DNA of 42,625 bases, taken from Komagataeibacter xylinus NBRC 15237 (GTDB lineage: Bacteria > Pseudomonadota > Alphaproteobacteria > Acetobacterales > Acetobacteraceae). Within the stretch, counting starts at the first letter, position 1; the number at the start of each line of letters is the position of its first letter. The translations under genes were made by a program, and so were the position numbers. This document shows, piece after piece, positions 16,057 through 23,456 of the stretch. The notes beneath the pieces were generated by a model, which saw nothing but the letters and a program-made list of their open reading frames with translations, searched no databases and was not told where the DNA came from. The stretch is from NCBI RefSeq assembly GCF_001571345.1, contig NZ_BCTP01000026.1:1-42625 (forward strand), given 5' to 3'.

Positions 16057-16554
16057 TCAGTTATCTTTTTGGGGCAGGGTGATGGATTGATACTCCAGCA
16101 CCGGACCGTCGTGACGGGTTGATTTTATCTTGTCCGTCAGCGTGACGGACTGCCCCAGATAAGACGTGAACTCGCTGATTGAATTCTTCGGGTCATGTTC
16201 GGTGATCGGGAGGAACGTCGTAGGCGTTACGTTACTGTCGTCAATGAAGTCACCTTCTCCCGTATTTTCAACTTCCTTGAGCCGGTAAGGCGTATCCGTT
16301 TTCAATACAGCGTATTTATAGTAAGAACCTGAGTGTTTATCCCTGGTTTCAACAAACTCTATTGTGCCCTTGAGCGTAATATCGGATCCGTCATCTACAG
16401 TAGTCGTGTAGTTCGGTGCGGAGTATTTAATAACCAGACTGGTGTCATTATCAGTGCCCGCATGGCCCGGGCTTGAAAAACCACAGAGAAGGGAACCAGG
16501 AATGATGAATGATGATGTAAATATCTTGCCCCATGAGACAACAGTGCGGCGCAT
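16057..16554 (-). CDS. Secreted DUF4431-like protein, 165 aa
   Basis: Start ATG at 16554 with GGAACC upstream gives MRRTVVSWGKIFTSSFIIPG, a Sec-type signal (cleavage near GHAG); a GTG at 16620 in frame would hide the signal. The mature part (IKYSAPNYTTTVDDGSDITL, KGTIEF; YYKYAVLKTDTPYRLKE; SYLGQSVTLTDKIK) has the beta-rich order 'tolerated sequence, tlkG..., y.vL..d.Pyrl' that I associate with DUF4431 domains of periplasmic proteins. Base composition is lower in GC than in the neighbours. No function is known to me. It is convergent with the CNNM gene and downstream of oxyR on the same strand, but the gap of about 160 bases argues against a shared transcript. Confidence 0.6.
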   Translation of the reverse strand: MRRTVVSWGKIFTSSFIIPGSLLCGFSSPGHAGTDNDTSLVIKYSAPNYTTTVDDGSDITLKGTIEFVETRDKHSGSYYKYAVLKTDTPYRLKEVENTGEGDFIDDSNVTPTTFLPITEHDPKNSISEFTSYLGQSVTLTDKIKSTRHDGPVLEYQSITLPQKDN

Positions 16555-16716
16555 ATCAGGTTCCGGGCTTGTGTTGCAAGAAAGGGGTGAACCGAACGCC
16601 AGCAGGCGGCGCTCATCCACGTAATAGAGCCTACTCTAAACGGAATTCCCTGATTGTCCAACGCGCTGGCGGCAAAGCCATGCGGCCTGTCCTTGCATGG
16701 CCTGGTTCATGGTCCG

Positions 16717-17697
16717 TCAGTCCATGTGCAACATGTCAGGCTCAGGAGGCTGGCAGGTTTTGGCGGGGAAATGCGGCAGCGCGGTACACCCTTCGGGCGT
16801 GTTGTTGCGCAGGCATGTGGCGAAGTCGGCAAAGGCGGCCCCGCGCGGGTCGGACGCTCGCCAGACCAGCCCGATCGTGCGGCTTGCGGCGGGAATGGGC
16901 TGGACGGTGATCAGTCCTTCCCACTCGCCACGGTTGCGCAGGGCGAGGCGGGGAATGAGCGAGTAGCCTTCGCCCGCGCCAATCATGTGCCACAACATTT
17001 CAAGGCTTGCGGCAAGGCGTTCGGGCTCGTGGTGTGTTGATGACATGCCGCACAGGGCCAGCGCCTGGTCGCGCAGGCAGTGGCCGTCCTCGAGCAGGAG
17101 CAGGTCCGGTCCCTTCAGGTCGGGCATGGTCAGGTTCTTGCGCTCGGCCAGAGCATGCTCGGCGGGGAAGGCGGCGAGGAACGGCTCGCTGAATAGCGGC
17201 ACGCTGTGAAAGCCCTCACCACTGACCGGCAGGGCCGCGAGCACGATATCGAGTTCATCATGGCGCAGCATGCGCAGCATGATGTCGGTCAGGCTGTCGG
17301 TCAGGCGCAGTTGCAACTGCGGGTAGTTGCGGCGCAGCAGCGGCAGCAGGTTGGGCACGTAATAGGGGCCAAGCGTTGCAATCACGCCAATGCGCAGCAG
17401 TCCCTCAAGCGGGCCGGTGCGCACGCGCGCGGCCTCGATCATGGCGCGGGCGGCAGCCAGCACTTCGCGCCCCATGCCGATCAGCCGCGCGCCATCGGGC
17501 GTGGGGGCGACATGGCGGCGCGAGCGTTCAAACAGGACCACGCCCAGCAGGGCCTCGAGCTTGCGCACCTGCTCCGACAGGCCGCCCTGGCTCACGCCGC
17601 ACCGCTCGGCAGCGCGTGAAAAGTTGCGCAGGTCGTCCACCGCCACAACATATTCGATATCACGCAGGGAGAGGCCGGAGAGAGGAATGTAGGTCAT
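16717..17697 (-). CDS. oxyR: LysR-family peroxide-sensing regulator OxyR
   Basis: A 326-residue LysR-type activator that senses H2O2 through a reversible disulfide. Residues 10-70 hold the winged helix-turn-helix (FSRAAERCGVSQGGLSEQVR). The peroxide-sensing segment LLLLEDGHCLRDQALALCG contains Cys207 and Cys216, nine residues apart as in E. coli OxyR Cys199 and Cys208. It is divergent from ahpC; the intergenic region of 142 bases carries an ATAG-N7-CTAT site (17702-17716) immediately upstream of its start, so autoregulation is likely. The short Cys-rich C-terminal tail (residues 290-326) extends beyond the E. coli protein. Target genes visible here are ahpC and ahpF. Confidence 0.95.
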   Translation of the reverse strand: MTYIPLSGLSLRDIEYVVAVDDLRNFSRAAERCGVSQGGLSEQVRKLEALLGVVLFERSRRHVAPTPDGARLIGMGREVLAAARAMIEAARVRTGPLEGLLRIGVIATLGPYYVPNLLPLLRRNYPQLQLRLTDSLTDIMLRMLRHDELDIVLAALPVSGEGFHSVPLFSEPFLAAFPAEHALAERKNLTMPDLKGPDLLLLEDGHCLRDQALALCGMSSTHHEPERLAASLEMLWHMIGAGEGYSLIPRLALRNRGEWEGLITVQPIPAASRTIGLVWRASDPRGAAFADFATCLRNNTPEGCTALPHFPAKTCQPPEPDMLHMD

Positions 17698-17701
17698 GCA
17701 T

Positions 17702-17716
17702 ATAGATAGAACCTAT
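17702..17716. promoter_or_regulatory. Candidate OxyR half-operator at the oxyR start
   Basis: ATAG (17702-17705), seven bases, CTAT (17713-17716) matches one half of the OxyR tetramer consensus ATAG-N7-CTAT-N7-ATAG-N7-CTAT. The second half at the expected spacing is degenerate. It sits five bases from the oxyR start codon, which fits autorepression. Confidence 0.5.
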
Positions 17717-17756
17717 TTTGGATCATTTGTAAAAAGGTTTCTCCTATCACAGACAT

Positions 17757-17774
17757 TGACAGAAACTGTTTCTG
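17757..17774 (+). promoter_or_regulatory. Candidate ahpC promoter -35 box and overlapping palindrome
   Basis: A perfect TTGACA lies at 17757-17762. It overlaps the palindrome CAGAAAC-T-GTTTCTG (17760-17774). No good -10 box is found at 16-18 bases, which is common for promoters that need an activator. The palindrome could be a regulator site. Confidence 0.4.
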
Positions 17775-17839
17775 CGCATTTCGTGAGCGTGGGATAAGAA
17801 CCCGTCGATAACTGACACGCGAAACCAAGGAGCATTCCA

Positions 17840-18403
17840 ATGGCACGCATCAATGACTCGCTGAAACCGTTCGCAACCGACGCTTTCCATAACGGCCAGT
17901 TCATCAAGGTGACCGATGCCGACGTGAAGGGCAAATGGTCCGTTTTCTTCTTCTATCCGGCGGATTTCACCTTTGTCTGCCCGACGGAACTCGAGGACCT
18001 CGCTGATAATTACGCGGCCTTCCAGAAGCTGGGCGTGGAAATCTACTCGGTCTCGACCGACAAGCATTTCACCCACAAGGCATGGCATGACACGTCGCCC
18101 GCCATCAGCAAGATCAAGTATGTCATGCTTGGCGACCCGACGGGCCATATCGCACGTAATTTTGATGTGTATATCGAGGAAGCCGGCGTAGCCGATCGTG
18201 GCGCCTTCCTGCTCGACCCCGAAGGCAAGATCCAGTACATCGAGATCACGGCAGGCAGCGTTGGCCGCAGCGCAGCCGAACTGCTCTCCAAGATCGAGGC
18301 GGCGCAGTATGTCGCCTCCCACCCCGGTGAAGTCTGCCCCGCGAAGTGGAAGGAAGGCAGCGAAACGCTGACCCCCTCGCTCGACCTCGTCGGCAAGATC
18401 TGA
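17840..18403 (+). CDS. ahpC: Alkyl hydroperoxide reductase peroxiredoxin subunit
   Basis: A typical 2-Cys peroxiredoxin that reduces H2O2 and organic hydroperoxides in the cytoplasm and is recycled by AhpF. The peroxidatic cysteine is in [17 protein letters not shown] (Cys47), the resolving cysteine in [10 protein letters not shown] (Cys166); both match E. coli AhpC numbering (46 and 165 after Met removal). Length 187 residues is standard. The ribosome-binding site AAGGAGC stands seven bases before the ATG. It is divergent from oxyR and 87 bases ahead of ahpF, with a strong hairpin between the two. Confidence 0.98.
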   Translation: MARINDSLKPFATDAFHNGQFIKVTDADVKGKWSVFFFYPADFTFVCPTELEDLADNYAAFQKLGVEIYSVSTDKHFTHKAWHDTSPAISKIKYVMLGDPTGHIARNFDVYIEEAGVADRGAFLLDPEGKIQYIEITAGSVGRSAAELLSKIEAAQYVASHPGEVCPAKWKEGSETLTPSLDLVGKI

Positions 18404-18411
18404 TCCCGGCC

Positions 18412-18452
18412 TTCTGGCCCGGCCCCGCCTTCTGGTGCGGGCCGGGCCAGAA
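18412..18452 (+). other. Perfect 14-bp hairpin between ahpC and ahpF
   Basis: TTCTGGCCCGGCCC (18412-18425) and GGGCCGGGCCAGAA (18439-18452) are exact reverse complements around a 13-base loop, only nine bases after the ahpC stop. There is no T-run behind it, so it is more likely a partial terminator or an mRNA 3'-end stabiliser than a full terminator. It would give more ahpC than ahpF transcript. Confidence 0.7.
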
Positions 18453-18490
18453 CCCCGCACACCCTGCCTGAAAAAGTGGAGAGACGTGCC

Positions 18491-20074
18491 ATGTTGCAAG
18501 ATGCCATCAAGACGCAGCTCAAGGGTTACCTCGCCAGCCTCGCGCACCCCATCGTGCTCGAAGCCTCGCTGGATGACACCCCGCCCGCGCGTGAGATGCA
18601 TGAACTGCTGCACGAGGTCGCCGCCCTTTCCGACCGGGTGCAGGTCAGTGAACAGGGCGAGGCCACGCGCAGGCCCTCCTTTGTCATCAAGCAGGCCGGG
18701 GCGAAGACGGGGAGCGTGAGCTTTGCCGCCATCCCCATGGGCCACGAATTCACCTCCTTCGTGCTCGCCATGCTGCAGGTGGGGGGACATGCGCCCAAAT
18801 TCTCCGATGACATGGTGACCCAGATCCGCGCCCTGCCGGGGCAGTATGATTTCGAAACCTATGTGGCGCTGTCATGCCAGAACTGCCCGGACGTGGTGCA
18901 GGCGCTCAACGCCATGAGCGTCATCAACCCCAATATCCGCAACGTGACCATCGATGGCGCCCTGTTTCCCGATGAGGTGACGGCGCGCAACATCATGTCG
19001 GTGCCGCAGGTCTACCTCAATGGCAGGCTGTTCGAGACCGGCCGCGCCGATGCGGGGCAGATTCTCGCAAAGCTCGATGCGGAGGCGCCAAAACGTGCCG
19101 CAGCAAAACTGAAGGATATCGCGCCCTTTGACGTGCTGATCATCGGCAGTGGCCCGGCAGGGGCCTCGGCTGCGGTCTACGCGGCGCGCAAGGGCGTACG
19201 TACCGGGCTTGTGGCCGAGCGTTTTGGCGGCCAGATGATGGATACCGAAGGCATCGAGAACTTCATCTCCGTGCCCGAGACCACCGGCCCCAGGCTCTCG
19301 GCGGCACTCGAAGCCCATGTCCGGGCCTATGATGTGGATGTGATACCGGGCGAGATCGCGACCGAACTCTTCCCCGCCGTCCATCCCGGTGGCCTGCATG
19401 GCGTGGCGCTGGAAAGTGGCGCGATCCTGCACGCCCGCACCATTATCGTGGCCACCGGCGCGCACTGGCGCCACCTCGGCGTGCCGGGCGAGGAGGAATA
19501 CCGCAACAAGGGTGTTGCCTACTGTCCGCATTGCGATGGCCCGTTCTACAAGGGCAAGCGCGTGGCGGTGGCAGGCGGCGGCAATAGCGGGGTGGAGGCG
19601 GCCATCGACCTTGCCGGTATCGTGGCGCATGTCACGCTGCTCCAGCGCGGCTCCCACCTCAAGGCCGACAAGGTGCTGTGTGACAAGCTCGCCACCCTGC
19701 CCAACGTGACCGTACTGACCGAGGCGCTGACAACCCGCATCGAGGGCAATGGCCGCAACGTAACCGGCCTGACCTATCGCGGTGGCGACGGGGCGGACCA
19801 TCATGTCGATCTTGAGGGCGTGTTCGTCCAGATCGGGCTGCTGCCCAATACGGACTGGCTGAAGGACACGGTGGAGCGCAACGCGTTTGGCGAGATCGTG
19901 GTCAATGACCATGGCGCGACCTCGGTGCCCGGCGTGTTTGCCGCAGGCGATGCCACCACCACGCCCTACAAGCAGATTGTCATTGCCATTGGCGAAGGTG
20001 CCAAGGCGGCGCTGTCGGCATTTGATTACCTCATCCGCGTACCCGCCGCGGTGGAGAAGAAGGTGCCGGCCTGA
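18491..20074 (+). CDS. ahpF: Alkyl hydroperoxide reductase flavoprotein subunit
   Basis: AhpF passes electrons from NADH to AhpC. The start at 18491 has GGAGAG seven bases upstream; an in-frame GTG at 18476 lacks one. In this 527-residue numbering the N-terminal thioredoxin-like domain has [10 protein letters not shown] (Cys129, Cys132), the FAD domain begins [20 protein letters not shown], the second redox centre is [12 protein letters not shown] (Cys345, Cys348), the NAD motif is [19 protein letters not shown], and the FAD end motif is [20 protein letters not shown]. Cysteine positions are identical to those I know for E. coli AhpF. Same transcript direction as ahpC. Confidence 0.98.
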   Translation: MLQDAIKTQLKGYLASLAHPIVLEASLDDTPPAREMHELLHEVAALSDRVQVSEQGEATRRPSFVIKQAGAKTGSVSFAAIPMGHEFTSFVLAMLQVGGHAPKFSDDMVTQIRALPGQYDFETYVALSCQNCPDVVQALNAMSVINPNIRNVTIDGALFPDEVTARNIMSVPQVYLNGRLFETGRADAGQILAKLDAEAPKRAAAKLKDIAPFDVLIIGSGPAGASAAVYAARKGVRTGLVAERFGGQMMDTEGIENFISVPETTGPRLSAALEAHVRAYDVDVIPGEIATELFPAVHPGGLHGVALESGAILHARTIIVATGAHWRHLGVPGEEEYRNKGVAYCPHCDGPFYKGKRVAVAGGGNSGVEAAIDLAGIVAHVTLLQRGSHLKADKVLCDKLATLPNVTVLTEALTTRIEGNGRNVTGLTYRGGDGADHHVDLEGVFVQIGLLPNTDWLKDTVERNAFGEIVVNDHGATSVPGVFAAGDATTTPYKQIVIAIGEGAKAALSAFDYLIRVPAAVEKKVPA

Positions 20075-20104
20075 ACAGGGTCTGTTCCCCAAGCTTCGGA
20101 TAAC

Positions 20105-20128
20105 GCCGCCTTTGTGAAAAAAGGCGGC
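20105..20128. repeat. GCCGCCTTT hairpin repeat, copy A
   Basis: GCCGCCTTT (20105-20113) and AAAGGCGGC (20120-20128) pair perfectly around a 6-base loop. The same arms recur at 21713-21736. Sequence before both copies is also related (AAGCT, CGGAT). It may act as a terminator of ahpF. Confidence 0.65.
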
Positions 20129-20149
20129 CTCCAAAACCCTTATTATCCT

Positions 20150-20173
20150 GTTGCCTGCCATATGGCAGGCAAC
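20150..20173. promoter_or_regulatory. Perfect 24-bp palindrome upstream of the aldehyde dehydrogenase
   Basis: GTTGCCTGCCAT (20150-20161) is followed directly by its exact reverse complement ATGGCAGGCAAC (20162-20173), with no loop. This form fits a dimeric protein-binding site (operator) better than an RNA hairpin. It lies 125 bases before the ATG at 20299. Confidence 0.55.
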
Positions 20174-20179
20174 CCGTGC

Positions 20180-20211
20180 TGCTGCCTGCCGTTGGGCCAG
20201 AACAGGCAGCA
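20180..20211. repeat. Nine-base inverted repeat next to the 24-bp palindrome
   Basis: TGCTGCCTG (20180-20188) and CAGGCAGCA (20203-20211) pair perfectly around a 14-base loop. It shares the GCCTG/CAGGC core with the adjacent palindrome, so the four half-sites may bind one regulator or fold into alternative structures. Confidence 0.5.
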
Positions 20212-20298
20212 TGCAGGGGCCAGCTCATACCCTATGAGGGGTCAATCGGGTCGCTACTGCACGAAAGAGCCTGCATCATTTCGTACGGAGGCAGAGCA

Positions 20299-21690
20299 AT
20301 GGCCTACAGGACCATCAATCCGTTTACCAACGAGACCCTCGCTACATTCCCTGACCTGACAGATGCCGAACTGGCGCAGAAGCTCGATTGCGCCCAGGCA
20401 ACCTATAAACAGTGGTCGAAACAGCCCTTCAGCGCACGGGCGGCCATTGTGGGGCGCGCAGCGCAGCTCCTGCGCCAGAACAACGAGCATTACGCCCGCC
20501 TGCTGACACTCGAGATGGGCAAGCTGTACCGCGAGAGCCTGGCGGAAGTCGAACTCTCGGCCGATATCTTGCAATACTACGCCGATCATGCCGAGGAATT
20601 CCTCGCCCCCCAGAAACTGACCGAAAAAAGTGGCCGGGGTGACAATGCCATGCTGGTCAGCCAGCCGCTGGGCATCGTGTTTGCCATCGAGCCGTGGAAC
20701 TTCCCGTATTACCAGCTTGCCCGCGTGGTCGGGCCGCAGTTCATGGCGGGCAACGTGGTGGTGGTCAAGCATGCCTCCAACGTGCCGCAATCGGCTGCCG
20801 CTTTCGAGCAGCTTTTCCGCGATGCTGGCGCGCCGGAAGGGCTTTACACCAACCTGTATGCCACGCGCGACCAGCTTGGCGAGATCATTGCCGATGACCG
20901 GGTGATTGGCGTGGCGCTGACCGGCAGCGAGGGGGCAGGGGCCATTGTGGCGGCGCAGGCGGGCAAGGCGCTGAAAAAAACCACCATGGAACTTGGCGGG
21001 AGCGACGCCTTTATCGTGCTGGATGATGCCGATATGGAAAAAGCCGTCAAATGGGCGGTGTGGGGGCGGATGAACAATGGCGGGCAGTGCTGCGTTGCTT
21101 CCAAGCGCATTATCGTGGCGGACGCGATTGCCGATGAATTTCTTGACCGCTTCGAGACCGCCCTGGCCAAACTCGTGCCCGGCGACCCGATGGATGAGAA
21201 AAGCGGCGTGCCGCCCCTGTCATCCCAGGCGGCGGCCGACCAGTTGAACGATCAGGTCGCCCTTGCCGTCAAGCATGGTGCCATCGCCATCCGCGTGGGC
21301 GAGGCCCCGCCCGAGACCGGCGCTTTCGTGCAGACAACCATCCTGACCGGCGTCACGGCAGAAAACCCGATCTTCCATCAGGAACTGTTCGGCCCCGTGG
21401 CCATGTTCTTCCGCGTGGGCGATGATGAGGAGGCCATAGCGCTTGCCAATGACAACCCGTACGGGCTGGGCGGCTCGGTCTTCACCAGCGATACCGCGCG
21501 CGGCGTGCGGGTGGCCGAGCAGATCGAGACCGGCATGGTCTATATCAACCACCCGACATGGACCACATGCGACCTGCCCTTTGGCGGGGTCAAGCGCTCG
21601 GGGTTCGGCCGCGAACTGTCCTCGCTCGGCATTCAGGAATTCGTCAACAAGAAGCTGATTGACGTGGTGCCGATCGACGCTGCCCCTTGA
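20299..21690 (+). CDS. NAD(P)-dependent aldehyde dehydrogenase, succinate-semialdehyde dehydrogenase-like
   Basis: A 463-residue class I-type aldehyde dehydrogenase that would oxidise an aldehyde to an acid. The start at 20299 has a perfect GGAGG seven bases upstream; longer upstream frames have none. Signature motifs: EPWNFPYYQLARVVGP (cofactor side), VALTGSEGAGA, TTMELGGSDAFIVLDDAD with the general base Glu231, and MNNGGQCCVASKRIIV with the nucleophile Cys265, then HPTWTTCDLPFGGVKRSGFG and ELSSLGIQEFVNKK. The short form (about 460 residues) and GGSDAF resemble the GabD-like/YneI type acting on succinate semialdehyde, but the substrate is not proven. It lies behind ahpF with its own upstream palindromes, so it is probably a separate transcript. 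Confidence 0.9.
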   Translation: MAYRTINPFTNETLATFPDLTDAELAQKLDCAQATYKQWSKQPFSARAAIVGRAAQLLRQNNEHYARLLTLEMGKLYRESLAEVELSADILQYYADHAEEFLAPQKLTEKSGRGDNAMLVSQPLGIVFAIEPWNFPYYQLARVVGPQFMAGNVVVVKHASNVPQSAAAFEQLFRDAGAPEGLYTNLYATRDQLGEIIADDRVIGVALTGSEGAGAIVAAQAGKALKKTTMELGGSDAFIVLDDADMEKAVKWAVWGRMNNGGQCCVASKRIIVADAIADEFLDRFETALAKLVPGDPMDEKSGVPPLSSQAAADQLNDQVALAVKHGAIAIRVGEAPPETGAFVQTTILTGVTAENPIFHQELFGPVAMFFRVGDDEEAIALANDNPYGLGGSVFTSDTARGVRVAEQIETGMVYINHPTWTTCDLPFGGVKRSGFGRELSSLGIQEFVNKKLIDVVPIDAAP

Positions 21691-21712
21691 TTTCCTGATA
21701 AAAGCTGCGGAT

Positions 21713-21736
21713 GCCGCCTTTGTCCGGAAAGGCGGC
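21713..21736. repeat. GCCGCCTTT hairpin repeat, copy B
   Basis: GCCGCCTTT (21713-21721) and AAAGGCGGC (21728-21736) pair perfectly around GTCCGG. The arms are identical to copy A at 20105. It lies between the convergent aldehyde dehydrogenase and glucoamylase-like genes and may terminate both. Confidence 0.65.
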
Positions 21737-21755
21737 GTTACCGGCAAACCCGCCT

Positions 21756-23279
21756 TTACGAGGGATGGGGTGCGGCAGGCAGCGCCGCACTGGCATGCGC
21801 GCCGTCCATCGCCGCGGGCTGTGCCGCAGGCTGCGGGGCGGTTGCGGTGCGCGCAGCCGCTGGCAGCCAGCCGCCCTCGAAGCCCGCGCGTTCAAGCCCT
21901 GTACGGATATAGGGGCTGCGCCTCATCACGTTCCACACCAGCCCGCTGCGCCAGTTTTCAATCATGAGCAGGATCGGCCCCTGGTCGATGCCAAGATATT
22001 CATGGTCGGTCCAGAATGTCTTTCCATCGTGAAAGCTGGGGTTGAACGCATCCACAAAACCGTATTTGCCGTAAATCTGCTGGCCATACCGCGCCTTCAT
22101 GTCGTGCAGGGTGGGCAGCACGATCTCGGGTGCGAAGGCTATGGAACCGGCAGCGGCAGTCGGTGCAATGGTGCCGTCATCGAGCGTGTAGTCACGCCCT
22201 GCGCCACGGGCGGAATAGGCCAGGAAATGCCGTGGCTGCCCGTCAATCTGCTGCGTGGCGTCACCCGGGCCATCACATGCGGTCAGGCCCCACATCGTGG
22301 CGCTGTAGCCCTGCCATTTGCCGGGGTTGGCAACGGCATAGGCCTGCTGGGCATAAACCGCACGGCGGCTGTTCTCGAAATAGTCGATCTGCTTTTCGCG
22401 CGTCCACGCATCATGCAACCCGCGAAAGTCGATCCATGCATGGGTGTACTGGTGGCCGAACAGCGGGGCGAAGTTGAGAAAGGTCTGGCCGTAATAATCG
22501 CCCCAGCGCTGGTTGTTGGTGGCAAGCCAGGCCTGCCACGAGGCGGGTTCCAGCCCGTGGGGCGGCGCGCCGAGGGCAAGGATGTAGGCCATCATGCCCT
22601 CGCTGTAGCCTTCCCAGTAATTGAGGATGAACTGGTGCTCGGGGCTCCAGCCCATGCTCAGCCGGTTATCGGGCCTGCGCATCCACTGCCAGTCCACGCG
22701 CCCGTACAGTTTGTCCGCCAGGGCGCGGATTTCGCGCTCGGGCGCCGTATCGCGCGTGTAATAGGCCTGTGCGAACAGCACGCCCTGCATAAGCAGCGAT
22801 GTATCGATGCTGGAGAGTTCGATATCGCGGTTGAAGCGCAGCCCGGTCGTGCGGTCGAGAAAGTGGTAATAAAAGCCGTGATAGCCAGCGGCTTTGTCCG
22901 GGCTGTCATTCTGCGGGCTCTGCATCAGGTAGCGCAGGGTGGCAAGCGTGCGCTGCACCGCCTGCGTGCGGGTGATATAGCCACGCTCGGCCCCGATGCC
23001 GTAAGCCGTCAGCCCAAACCCCACGGACGCGACACTGCTCAGGGTCTGGGGCGAGGGGTAGCGGTCGGGTATGAGGCCGGTGCGCGGGTCGCCCGCATCC
23101 CAGAACCACTGGAAGGTGCGGCGTTCAAGGTCATTGACCATGATGGTGTCGGCGGCACTGGCCCTGACAGGCGCGGCGGCTGCGGTCTGTGCGGGGACTG
23201 CCGGTGTTGCGGCCCATACGGGTGGCGCGGACGTGCAGCACAGCACTACCGAGAGGGCTATGCCTGCATAGCCCCGCAT
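21756..23279 (-). CDS. Exported glucoamylase-like protein (COG5368/GH144-related)
   Basis: A 507-residue periplasmic or secreted carbohydrate-active protein. Start ATG at 23279 gives a signal MRGYAGIALSVVLCC, followed by a linker rich in Ala and Pro. The catalytic-type domain (residues about 45-470) has the landmarks of the glucoamylase-like PF10091/COG5368 group: ERRTFQWFWDAGDPRTGL, SVASVGFGLTAYGIGAERGY, DTSLLMQGVLFA, MGWSPEHQFILNYWEGYSEG, WATMWGLTACDG-type and YGKYGFVDAFNPSF, then DQGPILLMIENWRSGLVW. The same fold covers GH144 endo-beta-1,2-glucanases, so beta-glucan processing is likely. The C-terminal 40 residues are an Ala/Pro-rich low-complexity tail. A TTG at 23294 in frame is not preferred. 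No other glucan gene is nearby. Confidence 0.82.
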   Translation of the reverse strand: MRGYAGIALSVVLCCTSAPPVWAATPAVPAQTAAAAPVRASAADTIMVNDLERRTFQWFWDAGDPRTGLIPDRYPSPQTLSSVASVGFGLTAYGIGAERGYITRTQAVQRTLATLRYLMQSPQNDSPDKAAGYHGFYYHFLDRTTGLRFNRDIELSSIDTSLLMQGVLFAQAYYTRDTAPEREIRALADKLYGRVDWQWMRRPDNRLSMGWSPEHQFILNYWEGYSEGMMAYILALGAPPHGLEPASWQAWLATNNQRWGDYYGQTFLNFAPLFGHQYTHAWIDFRGLHDAWTREKQIDYFENSRRAVYAQQAYAVANPGKWQGYSATMWGLTACDGPGDATQQIDGQPRHFLAYSARGAGRDYTLDDGTIAPTAAAGSIAFAPEIVLPTLHDMKARYGQQIYGKYGFVDAFNPSFHDGKTFWTDHEYLGIDQGPILLMIENWRSGLVWNVMRRSPYIRTGLERAGFEGGWLPAAARTATAPQPAAQPAAMDGAHASAALPAAPHPS

Positions 23280-23456
23280 GTGGGTAAATCGCAAAGCCCG
23301 GTCTCCTGCCAGATGCTCATGCCGTTATGAATTCAGATCAGGCATGATGGCAAGATGCGGGCATGACTTTGGGCGCCGGAGTTGCATTGCAAATTGTAAC
23401 GTCTTGCCACGCGCTTCATGCATGCCCCGGCATGGAGCACGCAACAGGCGCATACG

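Noticed and set aside
18872-20212. 446-codon minus-strand frame opposite ahpF
   Set aside because: Shadow of ahpF, whose cysteine motifs are unambiguous on the plus strand.
21711-23330. 539-codon plus-strand open frame opposite the glucoamylase-like gene
   Set aside because: High-GC third-position shadow; the minus strand encodes a clear signal peptide and family motifs, the plus strand none.
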